DNA of 64,000 nt from Haloferax gibbonsii ATCC 33959 (lineage in GTDB: Archaea > Halobacteriota > Halobacteria > Halobacteriales > Haloferacaceae): the NCBI RefSeq assembly GCF_000336775.1, contig NZ_AOLJ01000028.1, positions 217,184 to 281,183 on the forward strand. The letters run 5' to 3'. The notes under the pieces were generated by a model. It saw only the letters and a program-made list of their open reading frames with translations, was not told the origin of the DNA and did not search any database. Positions 45,183 through 53,995 of the stretch are shown in pieces; the first letter of the stretch is position 1; every line of letters starts with the position of its first letter. Both the position numbers and the translations under genes were made by a program.

Positions 45183-45653
45183 ATGGCATACAGCTACGAA
45201 CCGCACTACTTCGAGGACTTCGAGGAGGGCAAAGAGTTCCAGAGCGTCGGCCGCACCGTCACCGAGGCGGACTTCATGATGCACTCCGCGCTCTCGGGCG
45301 ACTGGACCGAACTCCACACGAACAGCGAGTACGCGGAAGACACCCAGTTCGGCCAGCGAATCGCCCACGGGCCGATGACGTTCGTCCAGTCGACCGGCTT
45401 CGTGTATCGCTCGGGCATCGTCGAGCGCACCGCCATCGCCTTCCTCGGGATGAACTACATGGACCTGCCGAACCCGGTGTTCATCGGCGACACGCTCTCG
45501 CAGACGATGGTCGTCTCGGAGCGAAAGGACCTCGGGAGCCGCGACGACGCCGGACTGGTCGTCCTCGAAATCGAGATGACGAAGCAGGACGGTACCGTCG
45601 TCCTCGAAGGCGACATGAAGTTCCTCATCAAGACGAAGTCGGCCGAGGAGTAA
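45183..45653 (+). CDS. MaoC-family dehydratase
   Basis: A 156-residue single-hotdog hydratase. The active-site region is GDWTELHTNSEYAEDTQFGQRIAHGPM, spread over 41-67, with Asp and His as expected for R-specific enoyl-CoA hydratases. In bacteria the ring-opening enzyme PaaZ fuses a MaoC-like hydratase to an aldehyde dehydrogenase; here the MaoC gene and the aldehyde dehydrogenase at 52351 may be the two halves. It stands between divergent and convergent small genes. Confidence 0.87.
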   Translation: MAYSYEPHYFEDFEEGKEFQSVGRTVTEADFMMHSALSGDWTELHTNSEYAEDTQFGQRIAHGPMTFVQSTGFVYRSGIVERTAIAFLGMNYMDLPNPVFIGDTLSQTMVVSERKDLGSRDDAGLVVLEIEMTKQDGTVVLEGDMKFLIKTKSAEE

Positions 45654-45674
45654 GCCGGCTCCCCGACAGGAGAC

Positions 45675-45908
45675 TCACGAATCCACCCGCTCGCCGCGGA
45701 CGAACAACGCGTCGTCGGCTCCCTTCTCGCCGTAGTCGTCGTGGTACTCCATCAACTGAAAGAGCGCGCCGGTCGGGTTTCGCGGCGAGACGAACGCCTC
45801 GGTCCAGCCGTCTTCCACCGCGCGCCCCACGACGCGCTCGCCCGGCGGCGCCGGCCCCGTCGCGGTCGCGGTCGTCGAATCCGAGGGTACCGAGTCGTCG
45901 GGAACCAT
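45675..45908 (-). CDS. Short VOC-like fragment (methylmalonyl-CoA epimerase-like C-terminus)
   Basis: A 77-residue ORF. Residues about 32-60 (EDGWTEAFVSPRNPTGALFQ and on to LMEYHDDYGE) resemble the C-terminal strand region of glyoxalase/VOC enzymes such as methylmalonyl-CoA epimerase. The N-terminal half is a low-complexity Pro/Ser/Thr stretch, and the metal-binding N-terminal module is missing. It may be a decayed gene or a small protein derived from one. Convergent with MaoC, 21 bases away. Confidence 0.5.
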   Translation of the reverse strand: MVPDDSVPSDSTTATATGPAPPGERVVGRAVEDGWTEAFVSPRNPTGALFQLMEYHDDYGEKGADDALFVRGERVDS

Positions 45909-45963
45909 CTCCGACGAACTCGGTGTTCCTAACTATTAATAGCTAAGGTGCGAACTCCGAGTC

Positions 45964-46968
45964 ATGAAACTCGGGACGGGACTGTTCACCTGCCAGCGGC
46001 GGCCGGACGACGACCGGCCGATGGCCGACCTGTACGACGAGATGCTGACGCTCGGGCGCGCGATAGACGACGCGGGCCTCGACAGCGCGTGGGTGTCCGA
46101 ACACCACTTCATGCCGGACGGCTACCTCTCGGGGACGATGCCCGCGCTCGGGGCGCTCGCGGCGGCGACCGAGTCGGTCGAACTCGGCACGTGTATCGCG
46201 CTCGCGCCGCTGTACGACCCGATTCGGCTCGCGGAGGACGCGGCGACGGTCGACCTTATCTCGGGCGGCCGAACGACGCTCGGCCTCGCGATCGGCTCCA
46301 ACCCCCGCGAGTTCGACGCCTTCGGCGTTCCGCGAGACGAGCGCGTCGACCGCCTCGCCGACACGGTCTCCCTCCTCCGCGACGCGTGGTCAGACGGTCC
46401 GATAGCGCACGAGTCGCCGTTTCACGAGGGTGCGACCGGCGTCGACGTGACGCCCAAACCGGCACACGACGTGCCCCTCATGCTCGGCGGCGCGGCCAAG
46501 CCCGCGGTTCGCCGGGCGGCCCGGACGGCGGACGCGTGGTGTGCGCCGTCGTCGCTCTCCCTCGGCGGCCTGCGCAAGCGCGTCGAGGACATCCGGAGCG
46601 TTCGGGAAGCCGAGGGCCTCGACGGGGAGTTCACGATATACGTCCTCCAACACGGCTTCGTCGGCGACTCGAAGGCCGAGGCGTGGGACGCGATGAGAGA
46701 CGGCTACCTCTACCTCCAGCGCCGGTACGCCGAGATATTCTCCGGCGACGAGGTCCACGAACTGTCCGACGAGCGCCGGGCGGAACTCAAAGCACAGGCC
46801 GTCTTCGGTACGCCCGACGACGTGGTCGCGGAACTCGCCCGCTACCGCGACGCCCTCGGCGACGACATCCACTTCATCTTCCGAACCTACCACCCCGGCA
46901 TCGGCACCGACCGGATGGTCGAGTGCGTCCGCCGACTCGGCGACGAGGTCCGCCCGCGACTCGTCTGA
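45964..46968 (+). CDS. LLM-class flavin-dependent monooxygenase/oxidoreductase
   Basis: A 334-residue TIM-barrel protein of the luciferase-like/F420 or FMN family: MKLGTGLFT at the start, SAWVSEHHFMPDGYLSG (about 45-61), GTCIALAPLYDPIRLAEDAATVD and SGGRTTLGLAIGSNPREFDAFG. In haloarchaea such enzymes may use F420 or flavin. No flavin reductase is adjacent, so substrate and partner are unknown. It lies between the short VOC fragment and the Liv transporter and may contribute to aromatic breakdown. Confidence 0.85.
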   Translation: MKLGTGLFTCQRRPDDDRPMADLYDEMLTLGRAIDDAGLDSAWVSEHHFMPDGYLSGTMPALGALAAATESVELGTCIALAPLYDPIRLAEDAATVDLISGGRTTLGLAIGSNPREFDAFGVPRDERVDRLADTVSLLRDAWSDGPIAHESPFHEGATGVDVTPKPAHDVPLMLGGAAKPAVRRAARTADAWCAPSSLSLGGLRKRVEDIRSVREAEGLDGEFTIYVLQHGFVGDSKAEAWDAMRDGYLYLQRRYAEIFSGDEVHELSDERRAELKAQAVFGTPDDVVAELARYRDALGDDIHFIFRTYHPGIGTDRMVECVRRLGDEVRPRLV

Positions 46969-47049
46969 AGGGGCCGAATCGGCGGTTCAGGGCCGAACGC
47001 GACGTTCTTGTCGCCAGCGAAACGCAAACATTTAAACGTGAAGTTTTTC

Positions 47050-47066
47050 ATGTTACATGTGAACAT
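47050..47066. promoter_or_regulatory. Inverted repeat before the Liv binding-protein gene
   Basis: ATGTT-N7-AACAT, 8-24 bases before the ATG at 47074 and downstream of the TATA-like ATTTAAAC (about 47030-47037). A regulator of the aromatic or amino-acid importer could bind here. Arms are short, so this is tentative. Confidence 0.35.
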
Positions 47067-47073
47067 ACATACC

Positions 47074-48333
47074 ATGAGAGACGATTGTTCAGCGGACAGC
47101 GGCGCACAGCCGCGTCCGTCGCGGCGACGGTTCGTACAGGCGGCTGGGTTGGCGGGCGTGACCGGGCTGACGGGCGTCGCCGGCTGTCTCGGCGGCGGTG
47201 GGGGCGGCGGGTCGAACGCCATCACCTATGGAGTGATTAGCCCGATGACCGGCCCGTACGGCGGTCTCGCGGTCGGCCAGCGAAACGGGGCCGAGTTGGC
47301 GATACGACACGTCAACGAGAACGAGGACATCGACGTGGAGATAACGGGCGTCTACGAGGACACCGAGGCGGACCCCTCGACCGGCCGGCGGAAGGCGCAG
47401 TCCGTCGTCGAGCAGGACGGCGCGTCGTATCTCATGGGCGCGATATCGTCCAGCGTCGCGCTCGCGCTCAACGAGTTCGCGGCCGAAGAGGAGCTCATCT
47501 ACAACCCCGGCGGGGCCGCGGTTCCCATCACGGGGTCGAACTGCAACGAGTGGGTGTTCCGCGCCGAGACGAACACGGCGCAGATGGCCGAGGCCGTCTC
47601 CGACTACACCGCCGAGAACCTCGGGACCAAGGTGTGGTTCCACATCGCCGACTACGCCTACGGCGAGTCGGTGATGCAGCGCGTCGAGCGCCGCATGCGC
47701 GACGGCCACGACATCGAAGTCGTCGGCCGGAGCCGCTCGCAGCTCGGCTCGACCAACTACAACTCCTACGTCAGCCAAATCGCCAACTCCGACGCCGAGG
47801 TGGCGGTTCTCGGCATGACCGGCGGCGACCTCATCAACTTCGTCAAGCAGGCGGCGAGCCAGGGGCTCAAAGAGAGCGTGAACCTCATGTCGCCGACGAT
47901 GACGTTCTCGGTCGTCCGCGGCGCGCTCGGCGAGGCCGCCTACGGAACCTACGGCGGGGTCCGCTACCTGCCGACGCTCGAAACGGGCGACAACCAGTCG
48001 TTCGTCGAGGCCTACCAAAGCGAGTACGACTCCCTGCCGGACAACTTCGCGCGGGCCGCGTACATGTCCATTCGGATGACGGCGCGGGGCATCGCGGAGG
48101 CCGGCTCGACCGACCCCGCGGAGGTCAAGGAGGTGCTTCCGGGCCTCGAAATGGACACGATTCTCGGGCCGAACCAGTTCCGCGACTGCGACCACCAGGC
48201 GATGAACCCGGTGTGGCCGGGCGAACTCGTCGCGCCGGACGGCGGGAGCGGTCCCGCGACCGTCGAACTCGGCGAGATGATAGCCGGGGCGGACGCGCTC
48301 CCCGACTGCGGCGAACTCGGCTGCTCGCTCTAG
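47074..48333 (+). CDS. LivJ/LivK-type ABC substrate-binding lipoprotein
   Basis: A 419-residue Tat lipoprotein: RRRF (17-20), hydrophobic segment, lipobox GVAGC with Cys38, Gly linker, then a periplasmic-binding-protein type I domain (ITYGVISPMTGPYGGLAVGQ and onward). It supplies substrate to the downstream fused permease. In the phenylacetate island the cargo may be phenylacetate or another aromatic acid rather than branched-chain amino acids; this is inference. The open frame begins further upstream, but the ATG at 47074 gives a proper signal peptide. Confidence 0.88.
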   Translation: MRDDCSADSGAQPRPSRRRFVQAAGLAGVTGLTGVAGCLGGGGGGGSNAITYGVISPMTGPYGGLAVGQRNGAELAIRHVNENEDIDVEITGVYEDTEADPSTGRRKAQSVVEQDGASYLMGAISSSVALALNEFAAEEELIYNPGGAAVPITGSNCNEWVFRAETNTAQMAEAVSDYTAENLGTKVWFHIADYAYGESVMQRVERRMRDGHDIEVVGRSRSQLGSTNYNSYVSQIANSDAEVAVLGMTGGDLINFVKQAASQGLKESVNLMSPTMTFSVVRGALGEAAYGTYGGVRYLPTLETGDNQSFVEAYQSEYDSLPDNFARAAYMSIRMTARGIAEAGSTDPAEVKEVLPGLEMDTILGPNQFRDCDHQAMNPVWPGELVAPDGGSGPATVELGEMIAGADALPDCGELGCSL

Positions 48334-48334
48334 C

Positions 48335-50335
48335 ATGTCGGTCGCTAGTGCCGTCGCCGAGCAGGTCCTCAACGGGCTCGTCGTCGGGATGGTGTACGTC
48401 CTGCTCGCGGCCGGGCTCTCCATCATCTTCGGCGTCATGGACGTCATCAACTTCGCCCACGGAGAGCTGTTCGCCCTCGGCGCGTACTTCGCGTTCGCCA
48501 TCGCCGGCCCCCTCGGCGGCGCGGGCTTCTGGGTCGCGCTCGTCGTCGCGCCCCTCCTCGTCGGCGTCGTCGGGATGGGAATCGAGCGGCTCACCGTCAA
48601 GCGGCTGTACGGCCGCGACCCGCTGTACCACATCCTCCTGACGTTCGGACTCGTCCTCATCATCAACGACCTCATCACGTCGGTGTGGGGCAAGTCCGCC
48701 CAGCCGTTTCCGGTTCCCTCGGTCCTCGACCAGCCGGTCGCGCTGTTCGGGTTCAACTACTCGCTGTACAACTACGGCATCATCGTCTTCGGGTCGGCGC
48801 TGGCGCTCGGCACGTGGCTCCTGTTGAACCGCACCCGCTTCGGGATGATAATCCGCGCCGGCTCCGAGGACCGCGAGATGGTCCGCACCCTCGGCATCGA
48901 CATCGACCGCTACTACACCCTGACGTTCGGATTCGGCGCGGCGCTGGCCGGCGTCGCCGGCATCGTCCTCGGCGCGTACCAGAACGTCAGCCCGACGATG
49001 GGGAGTTCGGTCATCATCCCGGCGTTCGTCATCGTCGTTCTCGGCGGCCTCGGGTCGTTCCGCGGGGCCGTGGTCGGCGGGCTGTTCGTCGGCCTCGTCC
49101 AGACGTTCGCCCGGACGTACGCGCCGTTCCTGGAGGGACTCATCGTCTTCCTGCTTATGATCGCCGTGCTCGTCGTCAAGCCGACGGGGCTGTTCGGCAC
49201 GAGCGTCGGCGCGGGCGACCACCACGACGGCGCGCTCCTCCACGGCTCCGGCGGCGGCGTGCTGTCCGCGGAGACGCGCGCGAAACTCGGCTACGCCGGC
49301 GTCGGCGCGCTCCTCGTCGTCCCGCTTCTCGCGGAGGTGACCGGCGTCACCTACTCCGTGACGCTCCTCGAAGACATCCTCATCTGGGCGCTGTTCGCGC
49401 TCAGCCTCGACCTCGTGCTCGGCTACGCGGGTCTCGTCTCGCTCGGTCACACGCTGTTTTACGGGGTCGGCGCGTACGCCTCGGTCCTCACGCTCATGCA
49501 CGTCTCGCCGTCGGTGTTCGTCGCGCTCGTCGTCGCCGTCGCCGTCTGCGCGGCCATCGCGTGGGGCGTCGGTTACCTCTCGATACGCGTGTCCGGGGTG
49601 TTCTTCGCCATGATAACTCTCGGGTTCGCGGAGCTGTTCTACAACGCCGTGTTCAAGTTCGACTTCACCGGCGGCTCCGACGGCCTGTTCGGCGTCGACG
49701 CGTTCTACGGCCTCGCCGGCCTCGGCATCGACCCCGGCGAGTTCGCGGTCCCGCTGGGACCGGTCGTCCTCGACGGCGGCGTCGTCCAGTACTACTTCCT
49801 CCTCGCCGTCGTGGTCGGGTCGTACCTGCTGGCCCGCCGCCTCATCCGCGCGCCGTTCGGCTCGGTGCTGCAGTCCATCCGCGAGAGCGAAGAGCGCGCC
49901 TCCTTTATCGGCTACGACGTGACCGCCTACAAGCGCCGCGCCTTCGTCGTCTCCGGCGGCCTCGCAGGGCTCGCCGGCGGACTGTTCGCCGCCAACAACG
50001 GCTACGTCGCGCCGTCGTTCCTCCACTGGATAAACTCGGGCGAGGTCATCGTGATGACCGTCCTCGGCGGCATGGGGACGCTCTACGGACCGATGCTCGG
50101 CGCGGGCGTCTTCGTCGCCGCGGAGGACGTGCTCTCGTCGTACATCGACCAGTGGCAGCTCGCCATCGGCGTGCTGTTCGTCCTGTTCGTCATCTTCGTG
50201 CCGCGGGGGCTCGTGTCGCTCCCGCGGACGGTGGCCGACCACCCGCTTTTCGAATCGGCCGTCGGCGACCGGTTCCGCGACCGCGTCGGCGAACAGGCCG
50301 GTGTCACCGACCCGGAGGTAGACCGCCATGAGTGA
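48335..50335 (+). CDS. Fused LivH-LivM branched-chain-type ABC permease
   Basis: A 666-residue membrane protein joining the two permeases of Liv-type importers. Residues about 1-285 match LivH (NGLVVGMVYVLLAAGLSIIF; NFAHGELFALGAY; VVLGGLGSFRGAVVGG); about 286-305 is a soluble His/Asp/Gly linker (AGDHHDGALLHG); about 306-640 matches LivM (LGYAGLVSLGHTLFYGVGAY; VSGVFFAMITLGFAEL). Each half keeps its transmembrane helices and the loops that meet the ATPases. The start is 2 bases after the binding-protein stop, and the end overlaps livG by 8 bases. Confidence 0.93.
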   Translation: MSVASAVAEQVLNGLVVGMVYVLLAAGLSIIFGVMDVINFAHGELFALGAYFAFAIAGPLGGAGFWVALVVAPLLVGVVGMGIERLTVKRLYGRDPLYHILLTFGLVLIINDLITSVWGKSAQPFPVPSVLDQPVALFGFNYSLYNYGIIVFGSALALGTWLLLNRTRFGMIIRAGSEDREMVRTLGIDIDRYYTLTFGFGAALAGVAGIVLGAYQNVSPTMGSSVIIPAFVIVVLGGLGSFRGAVVGGLFVGLVQTFARTYAPFLEGLIVFLLMIAVLVVKPTGLFGTSVGAGDHHDGALLHGSGGGVLSAETRAKLGYAGVGALLVVPLLAEVTGVTYSVTLLEDILIWALFALSLDLVLGYAGLVSLGHTLFYGVGAYASVLTLMHVSPSVFVALVVAVAVCAAIAWGVGYLSIRVSGVFFAMITLGFAELFYNAVFKFDFTGGSDGLFGVDAFYGLAGLGIDPGEFAVPLGPVVLDGGVVQYYFLLAVVVGSYLLARRLIRAPFGSVLQSIRESEERASFIGYDVTAYKRRAFVVSGGLAGLAGGLFAANNGYVAPSFLHWINSGEVIVMTVLGGMGTLYGPMLGAGVFVAAEDVLSSYIDQWQLAIGVLFVLFVIFVPRGLVSLPRTVADHPLFESAVGDRFRDRVGEQAGVTDPEVDRHE

Positions 50336-51092
50336 CCCCATACTGCGGACGGAGAACCTGACGAAGGAGTTCGGAAAGCTCGTCGCCGTCGACGACGTGA
50401 CCCTCGACGTGGAACGCGGCGAGTTCCGGAGTCTCATCGGCCCCAACGGGGCCGGCAAGACGACGACGTTCAACCTCCTGACCGGCGCGCTCCGGCCGAC
50501 CCGCGGCACCGTGACGTTCAACGGCGAGAACGTGACCGCGCTCCCGCCGCACGAGCGCGTGCGCCGCGGCCTCGGCCGGTCGTTCCAAATCACGAACGTC
50601 TTCTCGGGGCTCACGGTCCGCGAGAACGTCCGCCTCGCCGCGCAGGCGGCCCGCGAGGGCGGTTTCACGCCGGTCGAAGAGTACCTTCGGCGAAGCGACG
50701 CTTTCGACGACGTGAACGAGCACACCGACCGCGTGCTCGACCGGTCCGGCCTCCTGGGCCGCGGCGACGAACCCGCGGACGTGCTCGCCTACGGCGACAA
50801 GCGCCGGCTCGAAATCGCCATCGTGCTCGCCACCGACCCGGACATGGTGCTTCTGGACGAACCGACCGCCGGCATGAGCGCCGAGGAGACGCGGGCCACG
50901 ATGGACCTCATCGACGAGGTGCTGTCGGACCGGACGCTCCTGCTCATCGAACACGACATCGACCTCGTGATGCGGGTGTCCGACCGCATCACGGTCCTCC
51001 ACCGCGGCGAGGTGCTGGCCGAGGGGACGCCCGAGGCCGTCTCGGAGGACCCGGAGGTCCGCGAGGCCTACTTCGGGGGTGTCGAGGCGTGA
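50328..51092 (+). CDS. livG: LivG-type ABC transporter ATPase
   Basis: A 254-residue ATPase subunit: Walker A GPNGAGKTT (38-46), the LivG-type region with FQITNVFSGLTVRENV, ABC signature region ADVLAYGDKRRLEIA, Walker B VLLDEPTAGM and the H-loop. It pairs with LivF on the fused permease. The first codons overlap the permease by 8 bases. Confidence 0.93.
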   Translation: MSDPILRTENLTKEFGKLVAVDDVTLDVERGEFRSLIGPNGAGKTTTFNLLTGALRPTRGTVTFNGENVTALPPHERVRRGLGRSFQITNVFSGLTVRENVRLAAQAAREGGFTPVEEYLRRSDAFDDVNEHTDRVLDRSGLLGRGDEPADVLAYGDKRRLEIAIVLATDPDMVLLDEPTAGMSAEETRATMDLIDEVLSDRTLLLIEHDIDLVMRVSDRITVLHRGEVLAEGTPEAVSEDPEVREAYFGGVEA

Positions 51093-51817
51093 GCGACGAA
51101 CCGCTCTTGTCCGTCCGCGGACTCGTCTCGGGGTACGGGTCGACCCGCGTTCTGCAGGGCATCGACCTCGACGTGCCGCGGGGGTCTGTCGTCACGCTCA
51201 TCGGGCGCAACGGCGTCGGCAAGACGACGACGCTCCGGAGCATCCTCGGGAACGTCCCGCCGTCAGCGGGGACCATCACCTTCGACGGGACGGACATCAC
51301 GACGCTGTCGCCGGAGAAGACCGCCCGCGAGGGCATCGCGCTCGTCCCCGAGGAGCGCCGCGTCTTCCCCGGCCTGACCGTCACCGAGAACGTCGAAATC
51401 GGCCGCATCGGCGGTCGGCGAGACGTCGAGAAGCCGAGCGTCGACGCCGTCGTCGACGAGTTCGAGAACCTCGCGCGCCACCGGAACAGCCGGGGGGCGA
51501 ACCTCTCGGGCGGCGAACAGCAGATGCTCGCTATCGCCCGCGCGCTCGTCTCCGCGCCGGACCTCCTGTTGCTCGACGAACCGACCGAAGGGCTCGCGCC
51601 CGCTATCGTCAAACAGGTCCAGCGAAAAATCGAGGAACTGAACGACGACGGCGCGACCATCCTCCTCGTCGAACAGAACGTGCAGGTCGCCCTCGACGCC
51701 GCGGACTACGTCTACATCCTCGACAAGGGCCGGGTCGTCCACGAGGGCCCCGCCGACGAGGTCGCGGCCGCCGACGAGGTCCTCGACCGGTACCTCGGCG
51801 TCTCGATGGCCGACTGA
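51089..51817 (+). CDS. livF: LivF-type ABC transporter ATPase
   Basis: A 242-residue ATPase: Walker A GRNGVGKTT (39-47), GIALVPEERRVFPGLTVTENV, signature NLSGGEQQMLAIARAL, Walker B LLLLDEPTEGLAP. GTG start overlapping livG by 4 bases (GTGA). It completes the importer (binding protein, fused permease, two ATPases) in one operon. Confidence 0.93.
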   Translation: MSDEPLLSVRGLVSGYGSTRVLQGIDLDVPRGSVVTLIGRNGVGKTTTLRSILGNVPPSAGTITFDGTDITTLSPEKTAREGIALVPEERRVFPGLTVTENVEIGRIGGRRDVEKPSVDAVVDEFENLARHRNSRGANLSGGEQQMLAIARALVSAPDLLLLDEPTEGLAPAIVKQVQRKIEELNDDGATILLVEQNVQVALDAADYVYILDKGRVVHEGPADEVAAADEVLDRYLGVSMAD

Positions 51818-51898
51818 CTGAGCGACCGGCGTCTCGCCGGTCGCTCGGTCGGGGCCGACCGACGAAACGAACTTAACGCACCTGTGCGAAGTGGTGGC

Positions 51899-52282
51899 AT
51901 GGACATCGAGGAGTTCTTCGAGAGCATGCCGTTCGCGCGGCTCTTGGGCGTCGAAGTCACCGAGGCCGCAGACGGGCACGCGGAGGGTCGCATCGAGATG
52001 CGCGAGGAACTGTCGTGGAACGCCGACCGGGTGATGGCCCACGGCGGCGTGACGTTCACTCTCGCGGACACGGTCGGCGGCGCGGCGCTCGTCAGCGAGG
52101 TCGACCAGCCCGTCCCGACTATCGACATGCGAATCGACTACCTCAACGCGGGGACCGGTGACCTCCGCGCCGAGGCCGACGTGGTCCGACTCGGCGGCGA
52201 CGTGGGAACCGTGGACGTGGACGTGTACGCGACGGACGGGAATCACGTGGCGACTGCGAGGGGAGTCTACAAGACCGGTTGA
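51899..52282 (+). CDS. PaaI/hotdog-family thioesterase
   Basis: A 127-residue hotdog thioesterase: FARLLGVEVTEAADGHAEGRI at the start, then MAHGGVTFTLADTVGGAAL (PaaI-type HGG...LAD motif). Second PaaI-like protein of the island, about 7 kb from the first; it may hydrolyse other stalled CoA thioesters. An in-frame GTG lies 15 bases upstream; the ATG at 51899 is preferred because a CTTAACGC box sits 20-27 bases before it. Confidence 0.82.
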   Translation: MDIEEFFESMPFARLLGVEVTEAADGHAEGRIEMREELSWNADRVMAHGGVTFTLADTVGGAALVSEVDQPVPTIDMRIDYLNAGTGDLRAEADVVRLGGDVGTVDVDVYATDGNHVATARGVYKTG

Positions 52283-52350
52283 GTTCCCCGCCCGCCGCGC
52301 AGTTAGTAATCAACAATAGTTAATATTATGCGCGAAAAGGGTATTTCGTA

Positions 52351-53802
52351 ATGGAATACAGTGGACCGACCAGTCTCTACATCGACGGGGACTGGGTAGC
52401 CGCGGCATCGGACGAGACCATCGAGACGCGCGACCCGGCGACCGAAGCGCCGTACGCCGAGGTCGCCCGCGCGGGCGAGGCGGACGTCGACGCCGCGGTG
52501 CGGGCGGCGAACTCGGCGGGCGCTCGCGGCGGCGAGTGGGAGACCACGAGCGCGGCCGAGCGCGGCGAGAAACTGCGCGCGATGGCCGACGCCATCGAGG
52601 CGCGGAAAGACGAGATAGCGCTCGTCGAGTCCCACGATAACGGCAAGACGCCGTTCGAGGCAGGTATGGAGGTCCAGATGGTCGTCGACACCTTCCGCTA
52701 CTACGCCGGGTGGACCGACAAGGTGACCGGCGAGTACAACCCCGTCCCCGGCGGGCGCGTCAACTACACGACCCGCGAACCGCTCGGCGTCACCGGACAC
52801 ATCGTCCCGTGGAACTACCCCTTCCAACTCGCGGGGCGCAGCCTCGCGCCGGCGCTCGCCTGCGGCAACACGGCGGTGGTAAAGCCCTCCAGCCAGACGC
52901 CGCTTTCGGCGCTCTACTACGGCCTCGCGGCCGAGGAAGCCGGCCTCCCCGACGGCGTGGTGAACGTGGTTCCCGGGAGCGGGTCCGAGGCGGGGTCGGC
53001 GCTCGCCTCGCACCCCGACGTGGCGCACGTCACCTTCACCGGCAGCACCGAAGTCGGTAAGGGCGTCATGGCCGACGCCGCGGCCACCGTGACCGGCGTC
53101 ACGCTCGAACTCGGCGGGAAGGGCCCCAACGTCGTCTTCCCCGACGCCGACCTCGACGCCGCCGCCAAGGGCGTCCACTACGGCATCTTCATGAACGCCG
53201 GCCAGATGTGCTGGGCCGGGTCGCGCCTGCTCGTCCACGAGGACGTGGCCGACGACCTCGTCGAGCGAATCGTCGCGCGCGCCGAGTCGACCCCGCTCGG
53301 TTCCGGCATCGACGACGACGGTCGGATGGGGCCGGTCGTCAGCGAGTCCCACCGCGAGGACGTGTTGGAGTACATCTCCCTCGGCGTCGAGGAGGGCGCG
53401 ACCATCGCCTGCGGCGGGGGCGTCCCCGAGGACAAGGAGACCGGCTACTTCGTGGAGCCGACGGTCCTCACCGACGTGACGAACGACATGACCGTGGCCC
53501 GCGAGGAGATATTCGGCCCGGTCCTCGTCGTCACCGAGTTCTCGGACCGGACGGAGGCGATCGAACTCGCCAATGACTCGCCGTACGGGCTTCTCGCCGG
53601 CGTCTGGACCGAGGGGCTCTCTCGCGCCCACCGCGTCGCCGACGCGCTCGACTACGGAATGGTCAGCGTCAACGAGTACCCGGTGACGTTCCCGCAGACG
53701 CCCTTCGGCGGCACGAAACAGAGCGGCCACGGCCGCGAGCAGGGCGCGGAGGCCGTCCGCGAGTTCACGCAGGCGAAGAACGTGAACCTCAACATCGGCT
53801 GA
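52351..53802 (+). CDS. Aldehyde dehydrogenase
   Basis: A 483-residue NAD(P)-dependent aldehyde dehydrogenase with catalytic Cys287 (NAGQMCWAG), Glu253 (LELGGKGPN) and Asn155 (PWNYPF). In bacterial phenylacetate degradation PaaZ carries an aldehyde dehydrogenase domain that oxidises the semialdehyde from ring opening; this protein plus MaoC at 45183 may form the split equivalent, though a general aldehyde role cannot be excluded. TATTATGC about 20-28 bases before the ATG fits a leaderless promoter. Confidence 0.88.
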   Translation: MEYSGPTSLYIDGDWVAAASDETIETRDPATEAPYAEVARAGEADVDAAVRAANSAGARGGEWETTSAAERGEKLRAMADAIEARKDEIALVESHDNGKTPFEAGMEVQMVVDTFRYYAGWTDKVTGEYNPVPGGRVNYTTREPLGVTGHIVPWNYPFQLAGRSLAPALACGNTAVVKPSSQTPLSALYYGLAAEEAGLPDGVVNVVPGSGSEAGSALASHPDVAHVTFTGSTEVGKGVMADAAATVTGVTLELGGKGPNVVFPDADLDAAAKGVHYGIFMNAGQMCWAGSRLLVHEDVADDLVERIVARAESTPLGSGIDDDGRMGPVVSESHREDVLEYISLGVEEGATIACGGGVPEDKETGYFVEPTVLTDVTNDMTVAREEIFGPVLVVTEFSDRTEAIELANDSPYGLLAGVWTEGLSRAHRVADALDYGMVSVNEYPVTFPQTPFGGTKQSGHGREQGAEAVREFTQAKNVNLNIG

Positions 53803-53835
53803 CTCGGCCGCCAATTCGGCCCGTAATCCGCTGGA

Positions 53836-53897
53836 CGCTTCGGCCCTCAACTCACTTCCCACTGAACGCCTCGGCCCTCGACCCACTTCCCACTGAA
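53836..53897. repeat. Two tandem 31-bp imperfect direct repeats
   Basis: Units 53836-53866 and 53867-53897 each end ACTTCCCACTGAA and share CTTCGGCCCT/CCTCGGCCCT starts with a few mismatches; a partial third copy (CGCTCCGG) follows. The repeat lies in the intergenic DNA after the aldehyde dehydrogenase. No function is apparent. Confidence 0.7.
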
Positions 53898-53995
53898 CGC
53901 TCCGGACCGCGACCCGTCGTCCCCGGACCGACCGCCTCGGCTCTCCGCGGAGGTCGTTCCAGAAAAACCGCTCTTCTCCAGTCTCTCCGCCGATG

